Below the pieces are notes generated by a model. The model saw only the letters and a program-made list of their open reading frames with translations, was not told where the DNA came from and made no database searches. Of a DNA stretch of 64,000 nucleotides, positions 18,362-27,080 are shown one piece after another. Numbering within the stretch: the first letter of the stretch is position 1; every line of letters begins with the position of its first letter. The DNA is taken from NCBI RefSeq assembly GCF_003008575.1, contig NZ_CP027667.1:62001-126000 (forward strand). The letters are read 5' to 3'. A program made the position numbers and the translations under genes. Source of the stretch: Melaminivora suipulveris (GTDB taxonomy: Bacteria > Pseudomonadota > Gammaproteobacteria > Burkholderiales > Burkholderiaceae_C).

Positions 18362-19606
18362 GTGAACTCTCCCATCCCGATCAAGGTTGACGAGCTACGT
18401 CTCGGCATGTTCATCCAGCTCCCGCTGAGCTGGCTGCAGCACCCGTTTCCGACCAGCAGCTTTCGAATCACATCGGGCGAGCAGATCGGCCTGCTGCGCA
18501 GCCTTGGCCTGAGCACACTGCATTACATCCCGGCCAAGAGCGTGCCTGAGGCCCAGGTGACGGAGGGCGATAGCGACCCACAGCCGCCACAGGCGCTGCA
18601 GCCGAAGAACGAGTCCGGCACCCAGGCAGATGACACGCAGGCCCGCGATACATCGAGCTGCCACGCCCGTTACCAGCATGCGTCCCTCACCTACGGGCAG
18701 ATCATGGCCGATGCCAGCCGTCAGCCCCTGGGTGCGCGCGCTGTCGCCCAGGCGCTGGTGCACGAATGCATGGCCGAGCTGGAGGACCGAGACAGTTGCG
18801 CCATCCGCCTGCTCGCCGATTGCCATGTCGATGGGACGGCGGCCCATGCCGTCAACGTGATGGTGCTCGCGCTGCTGCTGGGGCGGTCGCTGGGCCTGCA
18901 CGAGCAGCGCCTGGCGGAGCTGGGCCTGGCGGCGCTGCTGCACGACATCGGCAAGAGCGCTCTGCCCCGGCATGTCGCCGAGCCAGGCGCGCCACTGGCG
19001 GGAGCCGAGCTGCAGCGCTACCGTGCGCATGTGGGCGAATCCGTCGCGCTGGGCCAGCGGATGGAGTTGCCGAGCGACGTGCTGATCGCCATCGCCCAGC
19101 ACCATGAGGCGGCTGACGGCAGTGGTCACCCGTTGCAATTGCTGGCCGAAGACCTTGGCCAGGGAGGGCAGATCGTTGCGCTGATCAACGCGTACGATCG
19201 GCTGTGCAACCCGCTTTTCGGCATGCCGCCCCTGACGCCGCACGAGGCAGTCTCGGAGCTCTACGCGCATCGCGCCGCTCGCTTCGACAGCGGCATTCTC
19301 GCGGCCTTCATCCGCCTGATGGGTGTTTATCCCCCTGGCTCGTTGGTCCAGTTGCTCGACGGGCGTTACGCTCTGGTCACGCGGGTGCATCCCGCACAGC
19401 CGTTGCGCCCCATGGTCAAGCTGCCGGCGGCACCTGGCGAGGCTTTTACGCTGGATCTCGCGCAGGAAGGCGCGCCGGCCATACGCCGCAGTGTTCGTCC
19501 GTCCCAGGTGCCGCCCGAAATCTTGGATCAATTGCAGCCCGGCTCGCGCATCTGCTACTACTTCGAACGTGTCGCCGCGCCACCCGAGAAGGACGGCGCG
19601 CCATGA
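18362..19606 (+). CDS. HD-GYP-type c-di-GMP phosphodiesterase
   Basis: The first ~55 residues (IKVDELRLGMFIQLPLSWLQ) are a DUF3391-like N-terminal domain that often precedes HD-GYP. The HD region has the first His in HAVNVMVLALLLGRSLGLHE, the HDIGK metal site, and HHEAADGSGHPLQL, where HD-GYP proteins usually read HHExxDGxGYP; Tyr is replaced by His. The QIVALINAYDRLCNP block is conserved. Predicted cytosolic hydrolysis of c-di-GMP, although the GHP variant may alter activity. GTG 18362 (a TTG at 18347 is an alternative) begins just before the conserved part. Its TGA overlaps the next ATG (ATGA). Confidence 0.85.
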   Translation: MNSPIPIKVDELRLGMFIQLPLSWLQHPFPTSSFRITSGEQIGLLRSLGLSTLHYIPAKSVPEAQVTEGDSDPQPPQALQPKNESGTQADDTQARDTSSCHARYQHASLTYGQIMADASRQPLGARAVAQALVHECMAELEDRDSCAIRLLADCHVDGTAAHAVNVMVLALLLGRSLGLHEQRLAELGLAALLHDIGKSALPRHVAEPGAPLAGAELQRYRAHVGESVALGQRMELPSDVLIAIAQHHEAADGSGHPLQLLAEDLGQGGQIVALINAYDRLCNPLFGMPPLTPHEAVSELYAHRAARFDSGILAAFIRLMGVYPPGSLVQLLDGRYALVTRVHPAQPLRPMVKLPAAPGEAFTLDLAQEGAPAIRRSVRPSQVPPEILDQLQPGSRICYYFERVAAPPEKDGAP

Positions 19607-22092
19607 TGGCGCCGTCGTCCTCGGCTCCGGATTGGCGCGGCGTCGCCGATGTGCTGCCGCAGGCGCTGTGGCTGATCGACGCGGCTACGCTGCAAGTCCT
19701 GTACGCCAATGCAGCAGCAGCCGAGCTGGTCGGCCGGAGGGTGGAGGACATGGTGGGCTCCAGCGTGCACCAGCTGGCCAGCGCGCCGCAAGACCGCTTG
19801 TTCTGGGAGCAGGAGCCTGCGGACATCGCTGCGGGCATTCGCTCGTGCACCAGCGTCTGGAATGCCCGGCGCAGCGCGCAGGTGCCGGTGGAACGCTGGG
19901 TACAGGCCTTGACCAGAGACGCCGCGCCCCACGATGGCGGTGCGGCGCCGCTGCTGGTGATGTCCATGCAGGACATCACCGAGAGCGAAACTTCCGCACG
20001 CAAGCTCGAGGCCTTGCTGGCGGAGCTGCGCGCCACACTCGACTGCGCAGTCGATGGCATTTTGTCGTGTGATCTGCAGGGAAACATCCGCGCCTTCAAT
20101 CACAGGCTGGTGCAGATCTGGAAGCTGCCGAATGCCCTTTTGATTCGGCGTGACGACGCAGCCATCCACGCCCACATGCAGGCGCAGGTGGAGGACCCCC
20201 GAGTCTTCCGGCAGAGCATGGCAACGTTGCGGCACGAGCCTCTGCTCGAATTCACGCAGATATTTCGACTGCGCAGCGGCTCGACGGTGGAGCTGCGCTC
20301 GATGCCGCAACTGGTCCACGGCAAGCCCGCGGGCCGCGTACATGTCTACCGCGACATCTCCAGTGAAACCGAAGCCCAGGCCGGGCTGCGGCTTGCGGCC
20401 CAGGTGTTCGAGTCCAGCCTGGATGCCATCTTCATTGCCGACGAGAGCGATGCCATCGTGCGTGTCAATCCCGGTTGCCAGGCGCTGCTGGGGCACGAGC
20501 ACGAAATGCCTCAAGGCAGCCGCGTGACCGCGCTGATCGACCCCGGCGTGCCTGAGAAGACTTACCTCGCTCAGGTGCGACAGGCCTGGGATGTGCAGGG
20601 ATTTTGGTCCGGCGACGTGTTGTTGCGGCGCGGGACGGACGAACTCGCGACGCCAGTGGCTCTGTCCTGGGTGCCGCTTCGCAGCGAGGATGGGGTGGTC
20701 AGCCAGAGCGTGGGCTTCATGCGCGACCTGGGGCCGCAGCATGCGGCGCAGCGCCGCATCGAGGAACTGGCTTTCACCGACGCGTTGACCGGTCTGCCCA
20801 ACCGCCTGCAACTGACGCATCGGGTCGAGTCGGCCATCGACAGCGCGCGCGGACGCAACGTCGAGTTCGCGGTGCTGTTCCTGGACCTGGACCGTTTCAA
20901 GATCGTCAACGATTCGCTGGGCCACCCGTTCGGCGACCGCGTGCTCAAGCTTGTCGCCCAGCGCCTGCAACAATGCCTGCGCCAGTCGGACATGCTGTGC
21001 CGCGTGGGCGGCGACGAGTTCGTGGTCTACCTGCATGGCGCCGACAGAAAAGTCGCCGAGGCCGTGGCGCGCCGGGTGCTGGAGGAGATGATGCTGCCCT
21101 TCACGCTGGACGAGATGGGGTTTTCCATCCAGAGCAGCATCGGCATCGCCCTGTATCCGCACGACGGCATCACACTGGACGATCTGATCAAGCACGCCGA
21201 CACGGCGATGTACCGCGTCAAGGAGCGCGGCCGGGGCAGCTATGGTTTTTACCGGCCGCAGATGAATGCCAATCTGCTGTCGCGCATGAAGATGGAGCAT
21301 GCCATGCGGCTGGCGCTCGGCGTCAACCACATGGCCGTGCACTACCAGCCACAGGTCGAGCTGGCCAGCGGGCGGGTGATGGGCATGGAAGCGCTGCTGC
21401 GCTGGACGGATCCGCAGCTGGGGGCGGTCTCCCCCGCCACCTTCATCCCGCTGGCGGAGGAATGCGGCTACATCGTCACGCTGGGCGCATGGGTCATGGA
21501 GCAGGCGATTGTGGAGGCCTCACACTGGCACGCCAGCAAGACGCCCATGGTGGTTTCGGTCAACGTCTCGGCATTGGAGTTCCGCCAGCCGGGTTTCGTC
21601 GACCGCGTCGCCAGCTTGCTGACGCGCCACGGTTTGCCGCCGCGCTGCCTGGAGCTGGAGTTGACCGAAAGCGTATTGCTGCAGGAGGCGCAAGAGATGG
21701 CGCAGCTCCTGGGGGCACTGGCGCAGCTGGGAGTGGGTCTGTCCATCGACGACTTCGGCACCGGTTACTCCAGCCTGGCGTATTTGAAGAAGCTTCCCAT
21801 CCAGCGCCTGAAGATCGACAAGTCCTTTGTCGACGGCCTGCCGGCGCTGGAGCGCGATCAGGCCATCGTGCAGGCCATCGTGAGCATGGGGCGCGCCTTG
21901 GGCATCGCAGTGGTTGCCGAGGGCGTGGAGACCGACGCACAGCGAGACGCGCTGGCCGCCATGGGCTGCGACTTCTATCAGGGATATTTGTATGCGCCGG
22001 CGCTGCCGGTGCCACGGCTGCGCGAGCTGGTGTCGCAGGCAGGGGCGGGCAAAGCAAGGGTGTCTGCAAGTGCCACCGGGCCGTCATCCTGA
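19603..22092 (+). CDS. PAS-GGDEF-EAL c-di-GMP signalling protein
   Basis: An 829-residue sensor-type protein without clear membrane segments. Two or three PAS-like domains fill about 1-385 (LIDAATLQVLYANAAAAELV; a second near 145-255; a third from VFESSLDAIFIADESDAIV). The cyclase domain has an intact active site RVGGDEFVVYL (about 466-476), and the EAL domain begins MGMEALLRWTDP with ELTESVLLQEA, IDDFGTGYSSLAYLKKLPIQ, KIDKSFVDG and the EGVET loop, so both activities look possible. Coupled by ATGA to the HD-GYP gene, it gives a unit with one maker/breaker and one breaker of c-di-GMP. Confidence 0.93.
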   Translation: MMAPSSSAPDWRGVADVLPQALWLIDAATLQVLYANAAAAELVGRRVEDMVGSSVHQLASAPQDRLFWEQEPADIAAGIRSCTSVWNARRSAQVPVERWVQALTRDAAPHDGGAAPLLVMSMQDITESETSARKLEALLAELRATLDCAVDGILSCDLQGNIRAFNHRLVQIWKLPNALLIRRDDAAIHAHMQAQVEDPRVFRQSMATLRHEPLLEFTQIFRLRSGSTVELRSMPQLVHGKPAGRVHVYRDISSETEAQAGLRLAAQVFESSLDAIFIADESDAIVRVNPGCQALLGHEHEMPQGSRVTALIDPGVPEKTYLAQVRQAWDVQGFWSGDVLLRRGTDELATPVALSWVPLRSEDGVVSQSVGFMRDLGPQHAAQRRIEELAFTDALTGLPNRLQLTHRVESAIDSARGRNVEFAVLFLDLDRFKIVNDSLGHPFGDRVLKLVAQRLQQCLRQSDMLCRVGGDEFVVYLHGADRKVAEAVARRVLEEMMLPFTLDEMGFSIQSSIGIALYPHDGITLDDLIKHADTAMYRVKERGRGSYGFYRPQMNANLLSRMKMEHAMRLALGVNHMAVHYQPQVELASGRVMGMEALLRWTDPQLGAVSPATFIPLAEECGYIVTLGAWVMEQAIVEASHWHASKTPMVVSVNVSALEFRQPGFVDRVASLLTRHGLPPRCLELELTESVLLQEAQEMAQLLGALAQLGVGLSIDDFGTGYSSLAYLKKLPIQRLKIDKSFVDGLPALERDQAIVQAIVSMGRALGIAVVAEGVETDAQRDALAAMGCDFYQGYLYAPALPVPRLRELVSQAGAGKARVSASATGPSS

Positions 22093-22099
22093 ACCGGGG

Positions 22100-22235
22100 G
22101 TTCAGGGGGGCGAGGGCAGCGTGGCATTGGGTTCATCTGACGCGAGATGATCACGCCTGCCAGGCAATGTACCAAGCCCGTGCTCGTAGAGCATTGGTTC
22201 AAGGAACTATAAAGCCCGGCAGCACCGCAGACAGC
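22100..22235 (-). ncRNA. ssrS: Candidate 6S RNA (approximate ends)
   Basis: The intergenic stretch directly downstream of zapA on the same strand is where 6S RNA sits in many proteobacteria. On the minus strand a TACAAT -10 box (22239-22244) is followed by a GC-rich stretch, AGTTCCTTGAACCAATGCTC (a sequence close to the conserved 5' half of 6S), then GGGCTTGGTACATTGCCTGG and a CCAATGCCACGCTGCC 3' part. A CTGAACC-GGTTCAG hairpin (22089-22105) follows. I could not derive a full closing stem by eye, so ends and identity are tentative. Confidence 0.5.
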
Positions 22236-22283
22236 TCCATTGTAAGCCCCGCACCCGCGCGGCGTCGGTGCATTCGCGAATGT

Positions 22284-22613
22284 TTACAACGCTGGCGTCT
22301 GCTCACCCAATGCGGCGTCCAGGCGCGCCAGCAACTGCGCCAGGCGCTCCTCGGTCGCGGTTCCGGCAGGCGCCTCGGCTACGGCTGGCATCGGCGCGGA
22401 CGCTGCCGCGGCGTCCCGGTCGGCCACCTCATAGGCCAGGTTCAGCGCCGCCAGGACGGCGATGCGTTCGCGCGAGCGGATCTTGCCGGCGTCGCGGATC
22501 TGGGTCATCGCCGTGTCCACGCGCTGCACCGCGTCGAGCAGCCGCGCCTCCTGCCCCTCGGCGCAGCCCAGCAGATAGCTTTGCTGCAGGATCTGCACGT
22601 CGATCTGTTTCAT
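22284..22613 (-). CDS. zapA: Cell division protein ZapA
   Basis: ZapA crosslinks FtsZ protofilaments at the division ring. The 109-residue protein opens MKQIDVQILQQSYLLGC, has the CAEGQEARLLDAVQRVDTAM dimerisation domain (about 17-36) and the RIAVLAALNLAYEV helix, followed by a longer Ala-rich C-terminal coil. Its ATG overlaps the stop of the preceding small gene (ATGA), as the zapB-like/zapA pair often does in betaproteobacteria. Confidence 0.93.
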   Translation of the reverse strand: MKQIDVQILQQSYLLGCAEGQEARLLDAVQRVDTAMTQIRDAGKIRSRERIAVLAALNLAYEVADRDAAAASAPMPAVAEAPAGTATEERLAQLLARLDAALGEQTPAL

Positions 22614-22834
22614 GCGGTGTCGTCCGAAGAGTTCTGATTGGCGGGCAGGCGGTCCAGCAGCGCATCCACGCGCGCGCGCGCAGCCTGCAGGCGCGACTTG
22701 AGCGAGTCGCGCTCCTGGGTCAGCGCCATGACCTGCTGCGCCAGCAGAGCGTTGGTGCGCCTGAGCTGCTCGTGCTGGCGCAGCAGCCGTTCCACGCGCT
22801 CGGTGACCTGGTCGATGGAGGAGGGTGCTGGCAT
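22610..22834 (-). CDS. ZapB-like small coiled-coil protein
   Basis: A 74-residue protein that is almost entirely coiled coil: IDQVTERVERLLRQHEQLRR followed by LLAQQVMALTQERDSLKSRL with leucines in heptads. It belongs to the small TIGR02449/ZapB-like group encoded just upstream of zapA. It probably helps organise the division ring with ZapA. ATG 22834 is the only start that keeps the whole coil. Confidence 0.85.
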   Translation of the reverse strand: MPAPSSIDQVTERVERLLRQHEQLRRTNALLAQQVMALTQERDSLKSRLQAARARVDALLDRLPANQNSSDDTA

Positions 22835-22884
22835 AGGGGAGCGATTGTAGAGAGCGCGCCACGTCAGCGCATAAAATCTCCGGT

Positions 22885-23100
22885 TGTTGGTGCTCGCCGC
22901 ATGGTTCGCATGTGGCAGTTCAACGGGAAGCAGGAAGGAGCCCTCCGCCATGGGGCGGCTCCGGGCCTGCGCTGCCCCCGCAACGGTCAGCGACCGAGCC
23001 GCACAGCGGCTCCCCTTGCACGCACGAAGCCACTGGACGCCTTGAACAAGCGCCTGGGAAGGCGCATCAAGGCGCGTCGCCAGCCCGGATACCGGCCAAC
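22885..23100 (+). promoter_or_regulatory. Cobalamin (AdoCbl) riboswitch
   Basis: The leader before btuB contains the B12-box and surrounding conserved parts of a cobalamin riboswitch: GCTGCCCCCGCAACGGTCAG, later GAAGCCACTGGACG, GCGCCTGGGAAGGCG and CGTCGCCAGCCCGGATACCG, in the known order and spacing. The expression platform (about 23100-23190) is GC-rich and ends in a T run (TCGTTTTTTCC) directly before the ATG, compatible with premature termination or start-site sequestration when B12 is plentiful. It probably governs btuB and the coupled cob/btu genes behind it. Confidence 0.95.
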
Positions 23101-23191
23101 GAGGAGGTCGCGCGCCTACCCGGCGCGCGGCCGTTGTCACCCATCGTCGGCGGGGAGGCCGACCGGGTTCATCGCTGCCTTCGTTTTTTCC

Positions 23192-25072
23192 ATGTCCAAT
23201 CTTCATTCGCGCGCCAGCGCCACCGCCGCGCGCGCACGTCTCGGCACTCTCGCCCTGGCCGCTGCGGCCGTTTGCGCGGCACACGCCCAGGAGGGCGCGC
23301 AACTCGTCGCACAGAACCTGCACGCGCCCGTCATGAACGAGGTCGTCGTGACCGCCAACCGCACGGCCCAGCCGCTGACTGATGTGCTGGCCGACGTGAC
23401 CATCGTCGATCGCCAGACCATCGAGACCAGCGGCGCCACCGCGCTGGCCGACGTGCTGGCGCGCCTGCCCGGCATCGAGCTGTCGCGCAACGGCGGCCCC
23501 GGCACCACCACCAGCCTGTTCCTGCGCGGCGCCGAGACCCGTTTCACCGCCGTGTACGTCGACGGCGTGCGCATGGATTCGCAAGCCGGCAGTGGCGGCG
23601 CAACCTGGGAGGCCATCCCGCTGTCGCTGATCGACCGCATCGAGGTGCTGCACGGCCCGGCCGCCGCCGTCTACGGCTCGGACGCCGTGGCCGGCGTGAT
23701 CCAGATTTTCACCAGAAAGGGCGAGACCGGCGTGGCCCCTTATGTGGGCGTCGGCGTGGGCACCTACCGCACCTGGCGCACCGAGGCCGGGGTGAGCGGC
23801 GCCAGCAGCGGCGTGGACTACGCCCTGGGCCTGACACGCGAGGGCAGCCGGGGCTTCAGCGCCAAGACCGACGCCAAGAGCAACCCCGACCGCGACGGTT
23901 ACCACAACACGGGCGTCACCGGTCGGCTGGGCTGGCAGATCAACCAGGCCCACCGCCTGGAAGGCACGCTGCTGCACAACGAATCGACCAGCGGCTACGA
24001 CGTCAGCATGCAGGACGACCGCAGCTACCACCGCACGCGCGCCCTGGGCCTGAACTGGCAGGCGCAGTGGAGCGAAAGTTATCGCACGCGCGTGTCGGTC
24101 ACCGACTCGCTCGACCGCTACGAGACCTGGCCGTCGCCCTACCTGACCGATACGCAACTGCGCGGCTACCTCTTGCACAACGAATGGCGCCTGGGCGCGC
24201 AACAGTTCACGGCGGCGCTGGAGCGGCGTGAGGACCACCTGGAGAACGCACCCATCGACCGCAGCCGTTCGCAGAACGCGCTGGCGCTGGGCTATGGGCT
24301 GCGCCAGGGCGCGCATACGCTGCAGATCAACGCGCGCCACGACCAGGACAGCGAGTTCGGCGGCAAGACCACTGGCAGCGCCGCCTACGGCTATGAGTTC
24401 GCGCCGCGCTGGCGCGCCACGGCGTCGGCGGGCACGGCGTTTCGCGCGCCGTCGCTGTACCAGCGCTTCAGCATGTATGGCGATGCCGGCCTGAAGCCCG
24501 AGACGGCGCGCAACGTCGAGCTGGGCGTGAAATGGCTGGATGGCGCCAGCAGCTTCTCGGCCACGGTCTACCGCAACAACGTCAGCGACCTGATCACGTT
24601 CGTCGGCGGGCCCGGCCCGTGCCCCGGCGGCAGCGGACCGTTTCCGGGCTGCTACGCCAGCGTGGGCAAGGCCCGCTACCAGGGGCTGACGCTGGCCGCG
24701 TCGCACTCGGTGGCGGGCGTGCGGCTGCACGGCTCGCTCGACCTGCAGGATCCGAAGAACCTGGACACCGGCAAGCAGCTGGCACGCCGCGCCAAGCGCC
24801 ACGCCACCCTCGGCGCGGAGACGCGCCTGGCGCAGTGGACGCTGGGCGGCGAGGCGCAGCTGTCGGGCCGCCGCTTCGACGATGCCGCCAACAAGAACGC
24901 GCTGGGCGGCTACGGGCTGCTCAACCTGTACGCCAGCACCCGCGTGGCGCGCGACTGGCAGGTCGTCGCCCGCGTGGACAACCTTACCGACAAGAGCTAC
25001 GAGGTCGCGCGCAACTACGCCACCGCCGGGCGCAGCGTCTACGTCGGTCTGAAGTGGGCGCCGCAGTATTGA
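23192..25072 (+). CDS. btuB: TonB-dependent cobalamin receptor
   Basis: Outer-membrane receptor that moves corrinoids into the periplasm with TonB energy. The 626 residues have a signal peptide (cut near AHAQ, about 33), a TonB box-like MNEVVVTANR (about 48-57), a plug domain with VLARLPGIELSRNGG, LFLRGAETRFTAVYVDGVRM and VLHGPAAAVYGSDAVAGVIQ, and a 22-strand barrel ending VARNYATAGRSVYVGLKWAP with the aromatic-rich last strand. The cobalamin riboswitch directly upstream makes the substrate assignment strong. ATG 23192 is the first start past the riboswitch. Confidence 0.95.
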   Translation: MSNLHSRASATAARARLGTLALAAAAVCAAHAQEGAQLVAQNLHAPVMNEVVVTANRTAQPLTDVLADVTIVDRQTIETSGATALADVLARLPGIELSRNGGPGTTTSLFLRGAETRFTAVYVDGVRMDSQAGSGGATWEAIPLSLIDRIEVLHGPAAAVYGSDAVAGVIQIFTRKGETGVAPYVGVGVGTYRTWRTEAGVSGASSGVDYALGLTREGSRGFSAKTDAKSNPDRDGYHNTGVTGRLGWQINQAHRLEGTLLHNESTSGYDVSMQDDRSYHRTRALGLNWQAQWSESYRTRVSVTDSLDRYETWPSPYLTDTQLRGYLLHNEWRLGAQQFTAALERREDHLENAPIDRSRSQNALALGYGLRQGAHTLQINARHDQDSEFGGKTTGSAAYGYEFAPRWRATASAGTAFRAPSLYQRFSMYGDAGLKPETARNVELGVKWLDGASSFSATVYRNNVSDLITFVGGPGPCPGGSGPFPGCYASVGKARYQGLTLAASHSVAGVRLHGSLDLQDPKNLDTGKQLARRAKRHATLGAETRLAQWTLGGEAQLSGRRFDDAANKNALGGYGLLNLYASTRVARDWQVVARVDNLTDKSYEVARNYATAGRSVYVGLKWAPQY

Positions 25073-25088
25073 TGGCGATGGCCGGCGC

Positions 25089-26456
25089 ATGAGCTCCGCC
25101 GTCCGTTGCCCGGCCCTGGTCGTCGCCGCGCCCGCCTCGGGCCAGGGCAAGACCACGGTGGTGGCCGCGCTGGCGCGCCTGCACGCGCGGCGCGGCCGGC
25201 GCGTGCGTGTCTTCAAGTGCGGACCGGATCACCTCGACCCGCACTGGCATGAACTGGCCAGCGGCGCGCCGGTGCATCCGCTGGATCTGTGGATGACGGG
25301 CGAGCAGGACTGCCGCCGGCGCTTGCACCAGGCCGCGGCCGAGGCCGATCTGATCCTGGTCGAGGGCGTCATGGGCTTGTTCGACGGGGAATCCAGCGTG
25401 GCCGAGCTGGCGCGCCGCCTGGGTCTTCCCGTGCTGGCCGTGATCGATGCCAGCGCCATGGGCGGCACCTTCGGCGCGCTCGCCCTGGGCCTGCGCAGCT
25501 ACTGGCCGCGCCTGCCCTGGGCCGGCGTGCTGGCCAACCGTGTGGCCGGCCAGCGCCATGCCGACATGCTGCAAGCGGGCCTGCGTGACGCTGGCGACTG
25601 GCTGGGCGCGCTGCCGCCCATCCACATCGACTCGGGCCGGCGCAGCAGCCTGCTGCCCGAGCGCCACCTGGGCCTGGTCGCCGCGCGCGAGTTGCCCGAC
25701 GCGCTGGCGCGCCTGGACGCCGCGGCCGATGCCCTGGCACAAACGCCGCTGGGCCGCATGGCGCCAGGCGACTGGCAGCGCTGGGCGGTGAGTTTCACCG
25801 CGCCGCCGGCTGGCAGCCCGCAGCCAGCGCGGCTGGCCGGCCGCCGCGTCGCCGTGGCGCACGACGAAGCGTTTTGCCTGGTCTACGAGGCCAACCTGGA
25901 GACGCTGCGTGCGCTGGGCGCGCGGGTGCAGTGTTTTTCTCCCCTGCGTGGTGAAACGCTGCCAGCGTGCGACGCGCTGTGGCTGCCGGGCGGCTACCCC
26001 GAGCTGCATGCCGAAGCGCTGACCGCCAACACCGCGCTGCGCGAGCAGCTGCGCGCGCACATCGAGGCCGGTCGGCCCATCTGGGCCGAGGGCGGCGGCA
26101 TGCTGGCGCTGCTGCAGTCGATCATCCTGCAGGACGGCCGCGTGATGCCCCTGTGGGGCCTGCTGCCGGGCAAGGCAACGCTGCACCACCGGCTGCAGGC
26201 GCTGGGGCCGCGCGAACTGCCGCCCGCCTCCTTCTCCAGCGCCGAGGGCGAGGCGCAGGCGCCCCTGCGCGGCCACACCTTCCACTATTCCAGCGTGGAC
26301 AGCCCTGCGGCCGTCGTCGCCCAGGCGCTGCGGCCAGGCTCCGATCCCCATGGGGCCGAACAGGTGCTGCGGCACGGCAGCATCCACGCGAGCTTCTTTC
26401 ACCCCTGGTTCGCTTCGGCGCCGCAATTGGCGGCCTGGCTGCTGGGCGGAGGCTGA
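25089..26456 (+). CDS. cobB: Cobyrinate a,c-diamide synthase
   Basis: CobB/CbiA amidates the a and c side chains of cobyrinic acid with glutamine and ATP. The 455-residue protein has the P-loop region VVAAPASGQGKTTVVAALAR (about 10-29), ILVEGVMGLFDGE (about 94-106) and a class I glutamine-amidotransferase-like C-terminal domain with ALWLPGGYPELHAE. The C-terminal HASFFHPWFASAP is typical. It acts before cobU and cobQ in the pathway. The first gene after btuB, 16 bases downstream. Confidence 0.94.
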   Translation: MSSAVRCPALVVAAPASGQGKTTVVAALARLHARRGRRVRVFKCGPDHLDPHWHELASGAPVHPLDLWMTGEQDCRRRLHQAAAEADLILVEGVMGLFDGESSVAELARRLGLPVLAVIDASAMGGTFGALALGLRSYWPRLPWAGVLANRVAGQRHADMLQAGLRDAGDWLGALPPIHIDSGRRSSLLPERHLGLVAARELPDALARLDAAADALAQTPLGRMAPGDWQRWAVSFTAPPAGSPQPARLAGRRVAVAHDEAFCLVYEANLETLRALGARVQCFSPLRGETLPACDALWLPGGYPELHAEALTANTALREQLRAHIEAGRPIWAEGGGMLALLQSIILQDGRVMPLWGLLPGKATLHHRLQALGPRELPPASFSSAEGEAQAPLRGHTFHYSSVDSPAAVVAQALRPGSDPHGAEQVLRHGSIHASFFHPWFASAPQLAAWLLGGG

Positions 26457-26459
26457 GAC

Positions 26460-27080
26460 ATGGAGCAGGCGGTGCACATCGCGCGCAGTGAACTCATCCT
26501 GGGCGGGCAAAAGAGCGGCAAATCGCGCCGCGCCGAACTGCTGGCGCGCACCTGGCTGCAGACCGCCGGCCACCACGCCACGCTGATCGCCACCGCGCAG
26601 GCGCACGACGCGGAGATGCACGCGCGCATCGCCCGCCACCAGCGCGAGCGCGCCGAGCGCGTGCCTGGCCTGCAACTGGTCGAGGAGCCGCGCGACCTGG
26701 CCGGCGCCCTGGCGAAGCACAGCCGGGCCGACACGCTGCTGATCGTCGACTGCCTGACGTTGTGGCTCACGCACTGGCTGATGCCCGCGCCCGGCGCGGG
26801 CCGCACGGCGGGCGCCGCGACGACCAGTTTTGAACAAAATCAGGCCTCAGCCGGCGTGTTTGAAGCGCAGTGTGCTCTCTTTTTCGTAGCGCTTGAGCAG
26901 TCCCCCGGCCCCGTCATCCTGGTCGGCAACGAGATCGGCCTGGGCGTCATCCCGCTGGGCCGCGAGGTGCGCGCCTTCGTCGACGCGCTGGGCCTGCTCA
27001 ACCAGCGCGCGGCAGCGGCATGCCAGCGCGTCACGCTGATGGCGGCCGGCCTGGCGCTGACACTGAAAGACACGCCATGA
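26460..27080 (+). CDS. cobU: Adenosylcobinamide kinase / guanylyltransferase
   Basis: CobU/CobP phosphorylates adenosylcobinamide and links GMP to it. The 206 residues have the Walker A LILGGQKSGKSRRAELLA (about 13-30), ATAQAHDAEMHARIARHQRE with the catalytic His (about 43-62), LLIVDCLTLWLTHWL, and VGNEIGLGVIPLGREVRAFV (about 158-177). Between the last two lies an odd segment, TTSFEQNQASAGVFEAQCAL, encoded by an interspersed repeat (26826-26889) inserted in frame in the loop. The core motifs are intact. Its TGA overlaps the btuF ATG. Confidence 0.92.
   Translation: MEQAVHIARSELILGGQKSGKSRRAELLARTWLQTAGHHATLIATAQAHDAEMHARIARHQRERAERVPGLQLVEEPRDLAGALAKHSRADTLLIVDCLTLWLTHWLMPAPGAGRTAGAATTSFEQNQASAGVFEAQCALFFVALEQSPGPVILVGNEIGLGVIPLGREVRAFVDALGLLNQRAAAACQRVTLMAAGLALTLKDTP
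26826..26889. repeat. Interspersed repeat family A, copy 4, inside cobU
   Basis: Inverted copy. On the minus strand it reads ACTGCGCTTCAAACACGCCG, GCTGAGGCCTGATTTTG, the same CGCTT-n-ACGCCGGCTGA-GGCC core as the intergenic copies. It lies wholly within the cobU reading frame, in the loop before VILVGNEIGLG. Confidence 0.7.
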
